The notes: generated from the letters alone by a model not told the origin. Shown: positions 20,486-30,493, counted from the stretch's first letter. The stretch: DNA of 64,000 bases from Lachnoanaerobaculum orale (GCF_003862485.1 NZ_RRCM01000002.1:292360-356359), one strand, 5' to 3'. Made by a program: numbers and translations.

Positions 20486-20655
20486 TGAATTTAAGCTCTA
20501 TTTTAATATACACATTTTTTATATTTGTATTTTAATATATCTTATACACTATATACGTCGTATTATTTTCAAGTATAGTTTTAATATTATATGAGTATAC
20601 TGCATTGTATTTGAAAGTTCATTCATTTTAGCGGCAATATAATATCTTTGTTCTT

Positions 20656-20709
20656 AATGTTAACCTATAAGTATTTTTTGTTGACATTATTATATATTTA
20701 TAATATCAT
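20656..20709 (+). promoter_or_regulatory. bioY promoter with probable BirA operator
   Basis: AATGTTAAC (20,656-20,664) and GTTGACATT (20,680-20,688) form an inverted repeat with one mismatch and a 15-bp spacer, the layout of Firmicutes BirA sites. The right arm contains TTGACA; a TATCAT -10 lies 17 bp downstream, so bound BirA would block RNA polymerase. Confidence 0.65.
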
Positions 20710-20773
20710 TTTCTTATGCTTGTTAAATACAAATATTTATAAGTATCAAATTTTATTTTTATAGGAGATTATT

Positions 20774-21316
20774 ATGTCAGAGACTTTTTCTGTTAGAAAA
20801 ATGGCGATAATAGCACTTATGACAGCCGTATTATGTATATTGGCACCGATTTCCATACCGGTATTTATCAGTCCGGTGCCTATCTCACTTGGTGTACTGG
20901 CCATATACCTTACAGCATATGTTCTTTCACCTGTAGACTCACTGATTTCAGTAATAATATTTATATTGCTTGGCACATTCGGGCTTCCGGTATTCTCAGG
21001 ATATTCAGGCGGACTCTCCAAGCTTGTCGGTCCGACAGGAGGTTATATAATAGGCTTTTTATTTACAGTTTATATAAGCTCACTTTTTATACATATGAAA
21101 AAAGGTATCGTTTATGATGTAATCGGAATGATAACAGGCTTAGCTCTTTGCTACATCCTCGGCACAATATGGTTTTCACATCAGCAGGGAAAAGGCTTTA
21201 TTGCATCACTGCTTTTATGTGTTGTACCTTTCCTTATAGGAGATGCCGTAAAGATTGTAGTGGCTGTTATACTTGGTACACAACTAAACAAGAGATTGAC
21301 TCATCTAACTCTATAA
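20774..21316 (+). CDS. bioY: BioY biotin ECF transporter S-component
   Basis: BioY is the substrate-binding membrane subunit for biotin uptake; it works with the shared EcfA/EcfA'/EcfT module or alone. The 180-residue protein has about six membrane segments and the family signatures ISPVPISLGVLAIYLTAYVL, GLPVFSGYSGG and LVGPTGGYIIGF. A TAGGAGATT ribosome binding site precedes the ATG. It is a single gene on the plus strand between minus-strand neighbours, with its own promoter and terminator. No biotin synthesis genes or ECF ATPases are nearby, so it probably uses an ECF module encoded elsewhere. Confidence 0.95.
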   Translation: MSETFSVRKMAIIALMTAVLCILAPISIPVFISPVPISLGVLAIYLTAYVLSPVDSLISVIIFILLGTFGLPVFSGYSGGLSKLVGPTGGYIIGFLFTVYISSLFIHMKKGIVYDVIGMITGLALCYILGTIWFSHQQGKGFIASLLLCVVPFLIGDAVKIVVAVILGTQLNKRLTHLTL

Positions 21317-21318
21317 GC

Positions 21319-21350
21319 AAAAATCCGTACAAAAAAGTACGGATTTTTTT
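21319..21350. terminator. Bidirectional terminator between bioY and DUF4446 gene
   Basis: AAAAATCCGTAC, AAAAAA, GTACGGATTTTTTT: a near-symmetric hairpin serving both convergent genes. Confidence 0.9.
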
Positions 21351-21855
21351 ATCTCTCCCTATATCCCAAAGCCTGTTCCAAAACAATTTTCTCTTCATCT
21401 GAAAGTACCTGATCTGTCTGGCCGTTCTCAACTATTCTTATATAATTAAAAGTAGTTTCTCTTGAATGTATACTGTTTATTATATATCCTGAGTTTCTGT
21501 AGTTTAACATACAGAAAGCAAAGCTTAACTTTCCTCCCATTCCTTCAAATGCATCATACTTAAGTATACCGATTTTCTGATAACATTCTCTTTGTACCTT
21601 GTTCAGTTCTCTTATAGCTTCCCTATTCAGTCTGTTCTCATTCTTCAAGCTGCGAATATCTTTTCTCAAAAGGATTATGATATCCTCAAGATTCTTGGCG
21701 GTCTTTCCGGTCATAAAATTATCATATGATTTAAAAAGTCTTCTGTATTTTATTCTATGCTTAACCATAGACACAAACAGTATAAAGTTAAAAATAGCTA
21801 CTACCAGGATAAAGCCAAACAAAATCCTATTATCTATTGTAAAATTCATCATCAT
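21349..21855 (-). CDS. DUF4446 family protein
   Basis: A 168-residue protein with one N-terminal membrane segment (RILFGFILVVAIFNFILFVSM), a coiled-coil stretch (NLEDIIILLRKDIRSLKNENR...) and a conserved globular end (KIGILKYDAFEGMGGKLSFAFCMLN). This matches DUF4446, which is repeatedly found beside parAB in clostridia; its function is unknown. The stop of parB and the start of this gene overlap as TAATG, so the two are co-translated. Confidence 0.85.
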   Translation of the reverse strand: MMMNFTIDNRILFGFILVVAIFNFILFVSMVKHRIKYRRLFKSYDNFMTGKTAKNLEDIIILLRKDIRSLKNENRLNREAIRELNKVQRECYQKIGILKYDAFEGMGGKLSFAFCMLNYRNSGYIINSIHSRETTFNYIRIVENGQTDQVLSDEEKIVLEQALGYRER

Positions 21856-22787
21856 TATCCTAATGTCTTAAAAATATCCATTATTCTGTCAAGTTCAACC
21901 TGAGAATAATATTCTATTTCTATTCTTCCTTTATTTTTGTCTTTTTGATTTATATGTACCTTGGTACCAAGTACTCCTTGAATACTGTCTTCATATTCTT
22001 TATAAAAAAGTGATAAGTCTCTGACGGTATCTTCCTTACTTGTCTCTGTTAAATCTGAAAGCTCTACATTTTTCTTCTTTGACAGTGCCTTGGCCGCTTT
22101 TTCAGTATCTCTGACACTTAAACTTCTCTTCATTATATCAAGTGCAAGCAACTCTCTTTTCCCCTCGTCCTCAAGACTTAGAAGTGCTCTGGCATGACCT
22201 GATGAAATCTGTCCGTCTATCATATACTGCTGTATATTCTTGCTGAGCTTCAATAGTCTGAGTGAATTGGTGATAGTAGAGCGATTCTTTGAAACTTTGT
22301 CAGATAGTTCTTCCTGTGTCAAATTATATTCCTCTATAAGACTCTTATACGCAAGAGCTTCTTCAATAGGATTCAAATCTGTCCTCTGTATATTCTCTAT
22401 AATAGCAATTTCCTTAGCCTTTTGGTCATCATAATCCCTTACAACTACAGGAACTTCAGATAATCCTGCCGCCTGTGCCGCTCTCCAGCGTCTTTCACCT
22501 GCAACGATTTCATATCTGTTTCCGATTTTTTTCACTATAATAGGCTGCAATACTCCATACTGTTTTACCGATTTTGTCAATTCATCAAGGCTGTCCTTAT
22601 CAAACATCTTTCTTGGCTGATTTCTGTTTGGCTCTACTAATGAAATCTTTACCATCAATTCGCCGGCTTTTTTATTTGTATTATCATCTATATTCTTATC
22701 CACTGCCTCATCAATAGCTGTATTGGTTCCATTTATATTTCTAAGAAGAGCATCTGCGCCCTTTCCAAGTGCCATTCTCTTTGCCAT
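21855..22787 (-). CDS. parB: Chromosome partitioning protein ParB/Spo0J
   Basis: ParB binds parS, spreads as a CTP-dependent clamp and recruits SMC to the origin. The 310-residue protein has the conserved NPNQPRK-type box (VEPNRNQPRKMF), the CTP-binding GERRWRAAQAAGL motif, ENIQRTDLNPIEEA, then a helix-turn-helix (LTQEELSDKVSKNRSTITNSLRLL) and a C-terminal dimer domain. GGGAGGTAAAA precedes the ATG. It sits 2 bp after parA. Its likely targets, several parS sites, lie at 24,676-24,714 and 26,317-26,441. Confidence 0.97.
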   Translation of the reverse strand: MAKRMALGKGADALLRNINGTNTAIDEAVDKNIDDNTNKKAGELMVKISLVEPNRNQPRKMFDKDSLDELTKSVKQYGVLQPIIVKKIGNRYEIVAGERRWRAAQAAGLSEVPVVVRDYDDQKAKEIAIIENIQRTDLNPIEEALAYKSLIEEYNLTQEELSDKVSKNRSTITNSLRLLKLSKNIQQYMIDGQISSGHARALLSLEDEGKRELLALDIMKRSLSVRDTEKAAKALSKKKNVELSDLTETSKEDTVRDLSLFYKEYEDSIQGVLGTKVHINQKDKNKGRIEIEYYSQVELDRIMDIFKTLG

Positions 22788-22789
22788 TT

Positions 22790-23572
22790 TTACCTCCCGC
22801 TCTTACTTAGTACTTCAGATGCCAACATTCTATATGCCTGTGCTCCTGTTGAAGTAGTATCATATTCCGTTATCGGCATTCCGAAGCTTGGAGCCTCTGC
22901 CAATTTTACATTCCTCGGTATTATAGTTTCAAATATATTTTCATTAGAAATAACACTCTTTACACCCTCTATGACCTGTCCGCTCAGATTATTTCTGGCA
23001 TCATACATTGTAAATACTATTCCCTCTATCTCAAGTGTAGGATTCAGTCTCTCTCTAATCAAATTTACAGTTCTAAGCATCTGATTAAGTCCCTCAAGGG
23101 CATAGTATTCACATTGGATAGGTATAACTACACTGTCTGATGCCATAAATGCATTGATAGTGAGCAAACTGAGACTTGGGGGACAGTCTATTATTATATA
23201 ATCGTACTCCTTATATATCTCACTTATCTTTCTTCTAAGTGTTCTCTCTCTGTCCTCAAGCTCCAAAAGCTCTATCTCTGCACCTGACAGATCCACATTA
23301 CTCGGTATTATATCGAGGTTTTCCACCTCGGTACTCAGTATCGCATCATTTATATTTTCATCACCTATAATGACTTCATATATAGTCTTTTCAGTGTTCA
23401 ATTTATCAATTCCAAGTCCGCTTGACAAATTTCCCTGCGGATCGAAGTCTATCGCCAACACACTTTGACCTGCTTCAGCCAAAGCGGCTGAAAGATTTAC
23501 AGCAGTAGTAGTCTTACCTACACCACCTTTTTGGTTTGCAAATGAAATAATTTTCGTCATAATATTATTCAA
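22790..23572 (-). CDS. parA: Chromosome partitioning ATPase ParA/Soj
   Basis: ParA/Soj is a Walker-type ATPase that works with ParB in origin segregation and modulates DnaA in Bacillus. The protein has the deviant Walker A KGGVGKTT at residues 15-22, DFDPQGN and IIDCPPSL. The start is uncertain: a TTG at 23,572 has AAAGGA about 14 bases upstream, while the ATG at 23,560 (MTKIISFANQKGG) is more like other family members but has no visible ribosome binding site. It lies between the hydrolase gene and parB. Confidence 0.96.
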   Translation of the reverse strand: MNNIMTKIISFANQKGGVGKTTTAVNLSAALAEAGQSVLAIDFDPQGNLSSGLGIDKLNTEKTIYEVIIGDENINDAILSTEVENLDIIPSNVDLSGAEIELLELEDRERTLRRKISEIYKEYDYIIIDCPPSLSLLTINAFMASDSVVIPIQCEYYALEGLNQMLRTVNLIRERLNPTLEIEGIVFTMYDARNNLSGQVIEGVKSVISNENIFETIIPRNVKLAEAPSFGMPITEYDTTSTGAQAYRMLASEVLSKSGR

Positions 23573-23602
23573 GCATTCAGCTTGTTCCTTTCTATTTGTA
23601 TT

Positions 23603-24547
23603 TTACAGATATATACTGAGAGCATTTAAAAACTCCTTATCATTTTCAATATGTGGGTACTTGTTAGAGTCATCAATAATAACGGATTCTATTGCCGGAT
23701 TGACTCTCATATATTCCTTGATTACAGTTGACGCATCCTTATTGTACCTACCTTCAAATATAACAATACTGTTGTCTATTTGAGACAGCTCAAACTTTAT
23801 GTTTTTCTTGGTGTAGAAGCATACGATACTTGAGTACAATGACTTTGGAGACAACCCTCTATGCGCGGCTTCATAACATTTATCAAGCATATCCTTTGTG
23901 AATCTGTCTTTTCTGTAAAAATCGGATCTTACATTATATTTTATATTCCACCTGAACGTAGCTATATTATATAGAAGATTCCCAAGTACCGACATACTCA
24001 AAATAGCCTTATAAGTTCTCGCTCTTTTTCCCGGTATAAGCTGACCTTTTGAGAGCTTCTCAGGTGAAATAAGTATTATTTTTTCAAACAATGTACTGTC
24101 ATTATCGCAAGCGGAAATAACAAAAGCCGAGCTGTTTCCACTTGAAATTACAGTAGTTCTTTTTCCTATTATTGCCTTTATGAAGTCACATATCAACTGT
24201 GCAAATATATGATTTGTATATGTCATAAACGGTTTCTCAGATAATCCGCATCCCAGTAAGTCTATACTGTATACTGTATGTGACTCTGACAATACATCCT
24301 TTATCTTGAACCATTCTTCTGATGACGATGCTACATCCGGCGAATGTACCAGCAGAATAGGGGTACCATGTCCCTTTTTCCTGTACTTTATATTACCGAA
24401 CCTCCATTCAAACTCTTTTGTTTCTTCTTTCCCAAGGAGATTCTTTGATATAGCATGCATACTTGTAATTTTATTTATCAGTGATACACCTATCAGTGTA
24501 GAAGACGATATCACCATCGCGGTTAAAATCTTTAAGTATTTTTTCAC
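23603..24547 (-). CDS. Alpha/beta hydrolase, membrane-anchored
   Basis: A 314-residue protein with an N-terminal hydrophobic segment (LKILTAMVISSSTLIGVSL), then an alpha/beta-hydrolase fold: an oxyanion-type LLVHSPD, DLLGCGLSEKP, a nucleophile elbow in VISSGNSSAFV (GNSSA rather than the usual GxSxG) and a probable catalytic His in KYPHIEND. The substrate is unknown. The GTG start is preceded by AAGAGG. It is first in the hydrolase-parA-parB-DUF4446 cluster, so it is probably co-transcribed with the partition genes. Start and fold are reasonably sure; the reaction is not. Confidence 0.8.
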   Translation of the reverse strand: MKKYLKILTAMVISSSTLIGVSLINKITSMHAISKNLLGKEETKEFEWRFGNIKYRKKGHGTPILLVHSPDVASSSEEWFKIKDVLSESHTVYSIDLLGCGLSEKPFMTYTNHIFAQLICDFIKAIIGKRTTVISSGNSSAFVISACDNDSTLFEKIILISPEKLSKGQLIPGKRARTYKAILSMSVLGNLLYNIATFRWNIKYNVRSDFYRKDRFTKDMLDKCYEAAHRGLSPKSLYSSIVCFYTKKNIKFELSQIDNSIVIFEGRYNKDASTVIKEYMRVNPAIESVIIDDSNKYPHIENDKEFLNALSIYL

Positions 24548-24622
24548 TGTGAAAACCTCTTATTTTATAGGATCTACAAGCCTATACACCCGTAAAATCC
24601 TCAAATATTTATTTACTTTTAT

Positions 24623-24651
24623 ATTCTATCATACTAATATTTGCTAATCAA
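24623..24651 (-). promoter_or_regulatory. Promoter of hydrolase-parA-parB operon
   Basis: On the minus strand TTGATT, 17 bp, TAGAAT. A parS site begins only 25 bp upstream of the -35 element, so ParB binding could affect it. Confidence 0.6.
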
Positions 24652-24675
24652 TGAAATAAAAGGAAATATTTTTAA

Positions 24676-24714
24676 TGTTTCACATGAAACATATACTGTG
24701 TTTCATGTGAAACA
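24676..24714. other. Two parS sites
   Basis: TGTTTCACATGAAACA (24,676-24,691) and TGTTTCATGTGAAACA (24,699-24,714). Each differs from the canonical parS only at the central CG, which is CA or TG; the two are in opposite orientation. Confidence 0.85.
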
Positions 24715-26259
24715 TCAGAATATAATATAATGGTTTTGTCATCGATCTCTAAATATATACTTGATTAAAGCATATTACCGCTATCCTTAATAATAAACCT
24801 ACAAAACTTATATGCTAACCATAGCAATGTAATAACGTAACGGCGAGTACTGCATATACTTCAATTTAATATCAACGATTGTACATATTGTGAAGTCTTA
24901 CCGGATGTGTACTGTAGATACTTCTATTTGATATCAAGCATAATAAGATAATACCTTGTAGGTCAAGGTCACCTTCCAATAATATAACTTTATATATGTT
25001 CACCTTATTAAATATAATACATCTATCAAGTTTCCATATACGTAAATAAAATCAAGCAGCCCACATCATTAGATATCAATGTAAAACTTATCTATGTATC
25101 TTACCTTTCCTTTTATATCCTTTATATCCTTGCCTCACTACATATAACAGATATTTTTAGGTATATAATTATACTATACTAAAATCAGATTAAATCTTCA
25201 AAAATATAGCCACTTACTTTACAAATATAAGATACGACTTTAAGTATATTCATATAAAGTTATTTTTATAATGACAGGTAACTTAAAATATATAGTTTCA
25301 AATCAATCTAATATGATCGATAAGTATATATAAAAATACTTTATGATTTATTTCCCTATATTATTTTTATCTTATAAATATAATATATACTGTTTTAACA
25401 ACCAAATTCTTTATATGTTCTCTACCCTAAAATCCCGTTTCCGGTAAATCCACTTATATATTTTGAATATCTAATTAATATTTAATGTTGGCAAGCAGCT
25501 TTACTTATTATTTGATGTATTATCTGTAAATAGTAAAAACAATGTACAGTACTTACTTATAAAGTACATAGTAGGCTTCAGAGATAATATCTACAACATA
25601 CAGTAAATTAAAAGATTACTGACATATCTTTTTGTTTTATACTATAAGAGTTCTTATATAATATATTATTCCAAGATTTTATATAACAATAATTTCATAT
25701 TCAAAGAACTTTCAATTCTATATACAAACAATACGAATAATATCCGATTAAAATGATTTAACATCTATCATAATATTTATACAAGTATATACCCTAAAAA
25801 TAAATCAAATCGAATCGTTATACTACAACAGCATATTAAGGAATAAACACTCCAAATACCGCATATCTGATTTACCTATATTCGAACTTTTATAAGTTCA
25901 TCAATATACACGCACCTCTAAGAACCGGCTCTTTATCCTAAAGCAGATATTGGCGTCTTTATTCATCAATATATAAATATCTAATTTCTATCGGTAATTA
26001 TAATATTTGGGTATTCACCTGTATCATACACATTTACATTGTGGTTTAGAAACTATAATCAACTATGATATTTCCAAGAAATCCGGTATCATTAAAATTC
26101 TTCAATAAAGTTTGATACTATACATAACCGAAACGTCTATAAAGCATATATATCAATTTAAGACTGTGATACTCATAAACTAATATACTTGTAAAACAGA
26201 AGTAGCAAAGTACATACTTATAATTCAAGCAGTCATCCGACAACATAATCACAACAAAT
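24715..26259. other. Gene-free AT-rich tract between parS clusters
   Basis: About 1.5 kb with no frame of 60 or more codons and no ribosome binding site followed by a plausible gene. It is very AT-rich. The only internal structure I could see is a 29-bp imperfect direct repeat (24,847-24,875 and 24,909-24,937, 25 of 29 bases equal). Bracketed by parS sites at both ends. Confidence 0.6.
24847..24937. repeat. 29-bp imperfect direct repeat pair
   Basis: Units at 24,847-24,875 and 24,909-24,937 share GTACTG, ATACTTC and ATATCAA blocks, with four mismatches in 29 bases. Confidence 0.6.
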
Positions 26260-26308
26260 AAAAAAGCTCTACAGTATGTTCCATATGAAACATTACAGCA
26301 GAACTTTT
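26260..26308 (-). terminator. Terminator with a parS-like tip
   Basis: On the minus strand an arm AAAGTTCTGCTGTAATGTT pairs imperfectly with AACATACTGTAGAGCTTT, then TTTTTT. The tip TGTTTCATATGGAACA (26,277-26,292) is a degenerate parS. It probably ends the transcript running through rsmG. Confidence 0.65.
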
Positions 26309-26316
26309 ATTCTCAT

Positions 26317-26332
26317 TGTTTCATGTGAAACA
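26317..26332. other. parS site
   Basis: TGTTTCATGTGAAACA, canonical except for the TG centre. Confidence 0.85.
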
Positions 26333-26392
26333 TGAGTTTATATATTCTTATATTTTATGTAGAATATAAGTCATAAAGCTTTTACTTTTATA

Positions 26393-26441
26393 TGTTTCAT
26401 GTGAAACATTGTTTGTGTTTTATGATGTTTCACATGAAACA
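26393..26441. other. Two parS sites next to rsmG
   Basis: TGTTTCATGTGAAACA (26,393-26,408) and TGTTTCACATGAAACA (26,426-26,441). The second ends 2 bp from the rsmG stop codon. Confidence 0.85.
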
Positions 26442-26442
26442 T

Positions 26443-27168
26443 CTACTTTATAGGTTCCTTAGTAGGTAATCCGGCTTTTCTTGGATATTTACCTGAGGTA
26501 GACTTTACCTTCTTTATATCCAACAATATTCTTTCTCCATATTCCTCAAGTTCAAACTTTATAGATTCACCTGTTTCACCGCCAAGTACCTGTATTGCTT
26601 TCTTTGCATCATTTACTTCTACATCATAACCCTTTGACTTATATGATACAAAACTGCCGCCAACCTTTACCAGAGGAAGACAGTACTCACTTAATGAAGC
26701 TAAATTTGCAACTGCTCTGGATACACATATATCAAAACTTTCTCTGTACTTTTTATCTCTTGCTATATCCTCAGCTCTTGAGTGTATTGCAGTCACATTT
26801 TTTATATTCAATGTTTCACAAACTTCCTGTATGAATTTTATTCTCTTATTAAGGCTGTCTATCAATGTCAGTTTAAGATTTGGAAATGCAATAGCTAAAG
26901 GTATACCCGGAAATCCTGCACCTGTACCGAGGTCTGCTATACTGTAATCTTTTTTTTCAATATCTTTTATCAGCTTTTCCAATGCAATACTGTCTATAAG
27001 ATGTTTGAATGTAAATTCTCTTATCTCTGTTATGGATGTGAGATTCATAACCTTATTCTTCTCTATTAAAATCTCATAAAATTTATACAGCTTTTCTTTT
27101 TGCTCATCTGAAAGTACAATATCCAATATATTATTTTCAGACAAGTATCTGTCCATATCGTTATACAT
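26443..27168 (-). CDS. rsmG: 16S rRNA m7G527 methyltransferase
   Basis: RsmG (GidB) methylates G527 of 16S rRNA with S-adenosylmethionine. I use the ATG at 27,168 ([13 protein letters not shown]) because AAGGAG lies 7 bases upstream; a longer frame starts at 27,201. The 241-residue protein has the SAM-binding [18 protein letters not shown], the following [11 protein letters not shown] and the [20 protein letters not shown] segment. It overlaps the end of mnmG by 8 bp, so translation is coupled. Last gene of the rpmH-side block before the partition region. Confidence 0.96.
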   Translation of the reverse strand: MYNDMDRYLSENNILDIVLSDEQKEKLYKFYEILIEKNKVMNLTSITEIREFTFKHLIDSIALEKLIKDIEKKDYSIADLGTGAGFPGIPLAIAFPNLKLTLIDSLNKRIKFIQEVCETLNIKNVTAIHSRAEDIARDKKYRESFDICVSRAVANLASLSEYCLPLVKVGGSFVSYKSKGYDVEVNDAKKAIQVLGGETGESIKFELEEYGERILLDIKKVKSTSGKYPRKAGLPTKEPIK

Positions 27169-29047
27169 CTTTTTTCTCCTTATAGGTCTCCAGATATACA
27201 AGTAATACCGTTATATCTGCCGGTGAAACACCTGATATTCTTGAAGCCTGTCCTATAGAGCTTGGCCTTACTTTACTAAGCTTTTGTACAGCCTCAATCC
27301 TCAGACTGTTTACCTTAGTGTAGTCTATATCAAGTGGAATCTTTTTATTTTCAAGCTTTTTAAACTGTTTTACCTGAGACTCCTGACGCTTTATGTATCC
27401 CTCATATTTTATATTTATATTTACCTGATCTCTGACATCTTTCTTCAATTCTTTTCTGTCAGGATCCAGCTCTCCGGTAAGATCATAATTTAATTCAGGT
27501 CTCCTTATAAGCTCCGCCAGATTTGCCGACGTTTGAAGCGGAGTGGAGCCGTTTCTCACAAGGAAATCCTGTACTGTAGCAGTAGCACCTATATGTATAT
27601 TTTTTAGCCTTTCAACTTCACAAGAAATCTGTCTTTCTTTTTCTAAAAGTCTTTCATACCTTTCCTCTGATATAAGCCCTACATCATGTCCTATTTTTGA
27701 AAGTCTCAGATCCGCATTGTCCTGTCTTAGAAGCAATCTGTATTCAGATCTGGATGTCATCATCCTATAAGGCTCATGACTTTCTTTGGTAACCAGGTCA
27801 TCTATCAGCACACCTATATATCCCTGATCTCTGCCTATTACCACAGGTTCTCGTCCAAGTACCTTCATAGCGGCATTTATTCCCGCCATAAGTCCTTGTA
27901 CCGCAGCCTCCTCATAACCTGAACTTCCGTTGAACTGCCCTGCGGCAAACAGTCCTTCCAAGTTTCTAAACTCTAAGCTGTCCTTAAGCTGTCTGGCATC
28001 AATACAGTCATATTCTATGGCATATCCGTTTCTGACAATGTTTGCATTTTCAAATCCCTTGATACTTTTTATCATTTCTTCCTGTACATCCTCAGGAAGT
28101 GAACTTGATAAACCTGAAAGATACATCTCATTGGTATATAGTCCCTCAGGCTCCACAAATATCTGATGTCTGTCCTTATCCGGAAACTTTACAACCTTAT
28201 CCTCTATAGACGGACAGTATCTGGGACCTGTACCCTTTATAGCACCTGAAAACAGCGGTGACCTGTCTATGTTCTCTCGTATTATTTCATGAGTATGTTC
28301 ATTGGTATAAGCAAGATAGCATTTCACCTGTTCTTTCTGCACACTTTCAGGATCGGTTTCAAAAGAAAAAGGTACAATCGGGTTGTCACCATACTGTTCC
28401 TGCATCAGTGAATAATCTATACTTCTACCGTCAACTCTTGCAGGCGTACCGGTTTTGAATCTGTTTAAAGATATTCCAGCATCCAAGAGCGATTCCGAGA
28501 GATGATTTGCAGACTTTAACCCGTTAGGACCTGTATACTCTGCAACCTCCCCGTATATACATCTTGCCTTCAAATATGTGCCTGTTGCAAGTACTACAGC
28601 CTTGGCATAATACTTACTGCCTGATACACTCTCAACACCCTTACATACATTGTCTTTGATAATCAGTTTTGTAATTTCTTTTTGACAAACGGTCAAATTC
28701 GGAGTGTTCTCAAGTGTCTTTCTCATTTGCTTGGAGTATTCCTGCTTATCCGCCTGTGCTCTAAGTGAATGCACTGCAGGTCCCTTTGAAGCGTTGAGCA
28801 TCTTTGACTGTATAAATGTCTTATCTATACATTTACCCATTTCACCGCCCAGTGCATCAAGTTCCTTTACCAGATGTCCTTTTGAACTGCCTCCGATATT
28901 CGGGTTACACGGCATCATTGCTATAGAATCTACACTTACCGTAAAAATGATTGCATTAAGACCGAGTCTTGCACTTGCAAGAGCCGCCTCACATCCTGCA
29001 TGACCTGCACCTACTATAACAACATCATATGTCTTTTCTATTATCAT
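27161..29047 (-). CDS. mnmG: tRNA uridine-34 modification enzyme MnmG
   Basis: MnmG (GidA) works with MnmE to put the carboxymethylaminomethyl group on wobble U34 of certain tRNAs, using FAD, folate and glycine. The 628-residue protein has the FAD-binding [10 protein letters not shown] near residues 13-22, the [21 protein letters not shown] block, and the C-terminal MnmE-binding domain ending in the [18 protein letters not shown] segment. It lies 15 bp after mnmE. Normal length. Confidence 0.98.
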   Translation of the reverse strand: MIIEKTYDVVIVGAGHAGCEAALASARLGLNAIIFTVSVDSIAMMPCNPNIGGSSKGHLVKELDALGGEMGKCIDKTFIQSKMLNASKGPAVHSLRAQADKQEYSKQMRKTLENTPNLTVCQKEITKLIIKDNVCKGVESVSGSKYYAKAVVLATGTYLKARCIYGEVAEYTGPNGLKSANHLSESLLDAGISLNRFKTGTPARVDGRSIDYSLMQEQYGDNPIVPFSFETDPESVQKEQVKCYLAYTNEHTHEIIRENIDRSPLFSGAIKGTGPRYCPSIEDKVVKFPDKDRHQIFVEPEGLYTNEMYLSGLSSSLPEDVQEEMIKSIKGFENANIVRNGYAIEYDCIDARQLKDSLEFRNLEGLFAAGQFNGSSGYEEAAVQGLMAGINAAMKVLGREPVVIGRDQGYIGVLIDDLVTKESHEPYRMMTSRSEYRLLLRQDNADLRLSKIGHDVGLISEERYERLLEKERQISCEVERLKNIHIGATATVQDFLVRNGSTPLQTSANLAELIRRPELNYDLTGELDPDRKELKKDVRDQVNINIKYEGYIKRQESQVKQFKKLENKKIPLDIDYTKVNSLRIEAVQKLSKVRPSSIGQASRISGVSPADITVLLVYLETYKEKKDV

Positions 29048-29062
29048 ATATTTTCCTTCTAT

Positions 29063-30433
29063 CTATTTACCCATGCAAAACTTTGAGAATATCTCATTCA
29101 CAACATCATCATCCACAGTCTCTCCGATGATTTCTCCAAGTGCCTCATATGCATTTAATAAATCTATCGTAAAGAAGTCCTCCTCATATCCTTCATCAAT
29201 GCTTGAAAGACACATCTCAAGCGACTCCATCGCCTCATTTATGATTTCTTGATGCCTGATATTAGTTATAATAATCTGATCGTTAAAGTTTATCTCATTT
29301 GAAATAAATTTAGACTTTATCATATTTTCAAGTTCATCCACACCTGTATTGTCCTTAGCGGAAAAGATTATTACCTCCTTATCACTGTATTTTCTTATAT
29401 CATCGACGCTTACTTTAAGCTCCTTATCCGACTTATTGATAAGTATTATAGCCTGCTTGTCTTTAACACTTTCAAGCAAACTTATATCTTCACTGTCAAT
29501 AGGTAGCAGTCCGTCTATTACCACCAAATTCAAATCGGCGTTATTACTTGCCTCTATAGCCTTTTTTACACCGATACTTTCCACAATATCATCAGTTTCT
29601 CTGATACCTGCCGTATCTGTAATATTCAGACTGATACCTGAGAGCTTAATATTTTCAGTCAATGTGTCTCTTGTAGTACCTGCAATATCTGTGACTATAG
29701 CCCTGTCACTCCTTGATAATAGATTTAAGATAGAAGATTTTCCTGCGTTAGGCTTACCGATAATAACGGTATTTATACCTTCTCTTATAATGCTTCCGTC
29801 CTTAAACGATTTTTGCAAATATTCTATTCTTGTAATAAGCTTTTTTACAATCTTTCTCAACTTCACACTGTAACCGTCAAGTGAATAATGCTCCGGGTCG
29901 TCAAGTGCCGCCTCTATAAAAGCTATTTGCTCCAAAATCTTAGCTCTGATTGTCTTTATATTCTCAGTCAAAGCACCGCTTAGCTGCCTTATACCGGCTT
30001 TAAGCGCCAAATCATTCTTTGCCTCTATTATATCTATTACGGCTTCCGCCTGACTTAGGTCCATCTTGCCGTTTAGAAAGGCCCTCTTTGTGAACTCACC
30101 CGGAAGTGCAAGCCTTGCACCTGATTTAAGTACCGCATGAAGTACCTTCTCCAAAATAAGTATGCCTCCATGGCAGTTTATTTCCACAGTGTCCTCGCCT
30201 GTAAAAGTTCTCGGCGCTTTCATAAGCATTACAAGCACTTCATCTATTATCTCATCACCGAAATATACATGACCGTAATTTATAGTATGTGAGTCAACCT
30301 CTCTCAAACTTTTGCTTCCGCTAAATATCTTATCCGCTATCCCTATAGCATCCTCACCGCTGATCCTTATTATACCTATTCCACTTTCACCAAGTGCAGT
30401 TGCAATAGCGGCAATAGTATCTGTTTTCTTCAT
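29063..30433 (-). CDS. mnmE: tRNA modification GTPase MnmE
   Basis: MnmE (TrmE) is the potassium-dependent GTPase partner of MnmG. The 456-residue protein has the folate-binding N-terminal domain (DTIAAIATALGESGIGIIRISG), an inserted G domain with GKPNAGKSS, DTAGIRET and NKSD, and the C-terminal FCMGK with the invariant cysteine. GGAGGAAT precedes the ATG with rather tight spacing. Complete. Confidence 0.98.
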   Translation of the reverse strand: MKKTDTIAAIATALGESGIGIIRISGEDAIGIADKIFSGSKSLREVDSHTINYGHVYFGDEIIDEVLVMLMKAPRTFTGEDTVEINCHGGILILEKVLHAVLKSGARLALPGEFTKRAFLNGKMDLSQAEAVIDIIEAKNDLALKAGIRQLSGALTENIKTIRAKILEQIAFIEAALDDPEHYSLDGYSVKLRKIVKKLITRIEYLQKSFKDGSIIREGINTVIIGKPNAGKSSILNLLSRSDRAIVTDIAGTTRDTLTENIKLSGISLNITDTAGIRETDDIVESIGVKKAIEASNNADLNLVVIDGLLPIDSEDISLLESVKDKQAIILINKSDKELKVSVDDIRKYSDKEVIIFSAKDNTGVDELENMIKSKFISNEINFNDQIIITNIRHQEIINEAMESLEMCLSSIDEGYEEDFFTIDLLNAYEALGEIIGETVDDDVVNEIFSKFCMGK

Positions 30434-30451
30434 ATTCCTCCATAATATACG

Positions 30452-30493
30452 AAAAGAGGACCATCAATAACTATGTTATCAATAGCCCTCTTT
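30452..30493 (-). promoter_or_regulatory. Stem-loop between jag and mnmE
   Basis: On the minus strand AAAGAGG pairs with CCTCTTT, with a second inner pairing (GATAAC with TTATTG) closing a 4-nt tip. Only a short T run follows, so it may be a partial terminator or an mRNA-processing hairpin. Confidence 0.4.

Noticed and set aside
24715..26259. A decayed coding gene in the gene-free tract
   Set aside because: No frame longer than 60 codons, no recognisable peptide fragments and no ribosome binding site were found. A very old pseudogene cannot be excluded.
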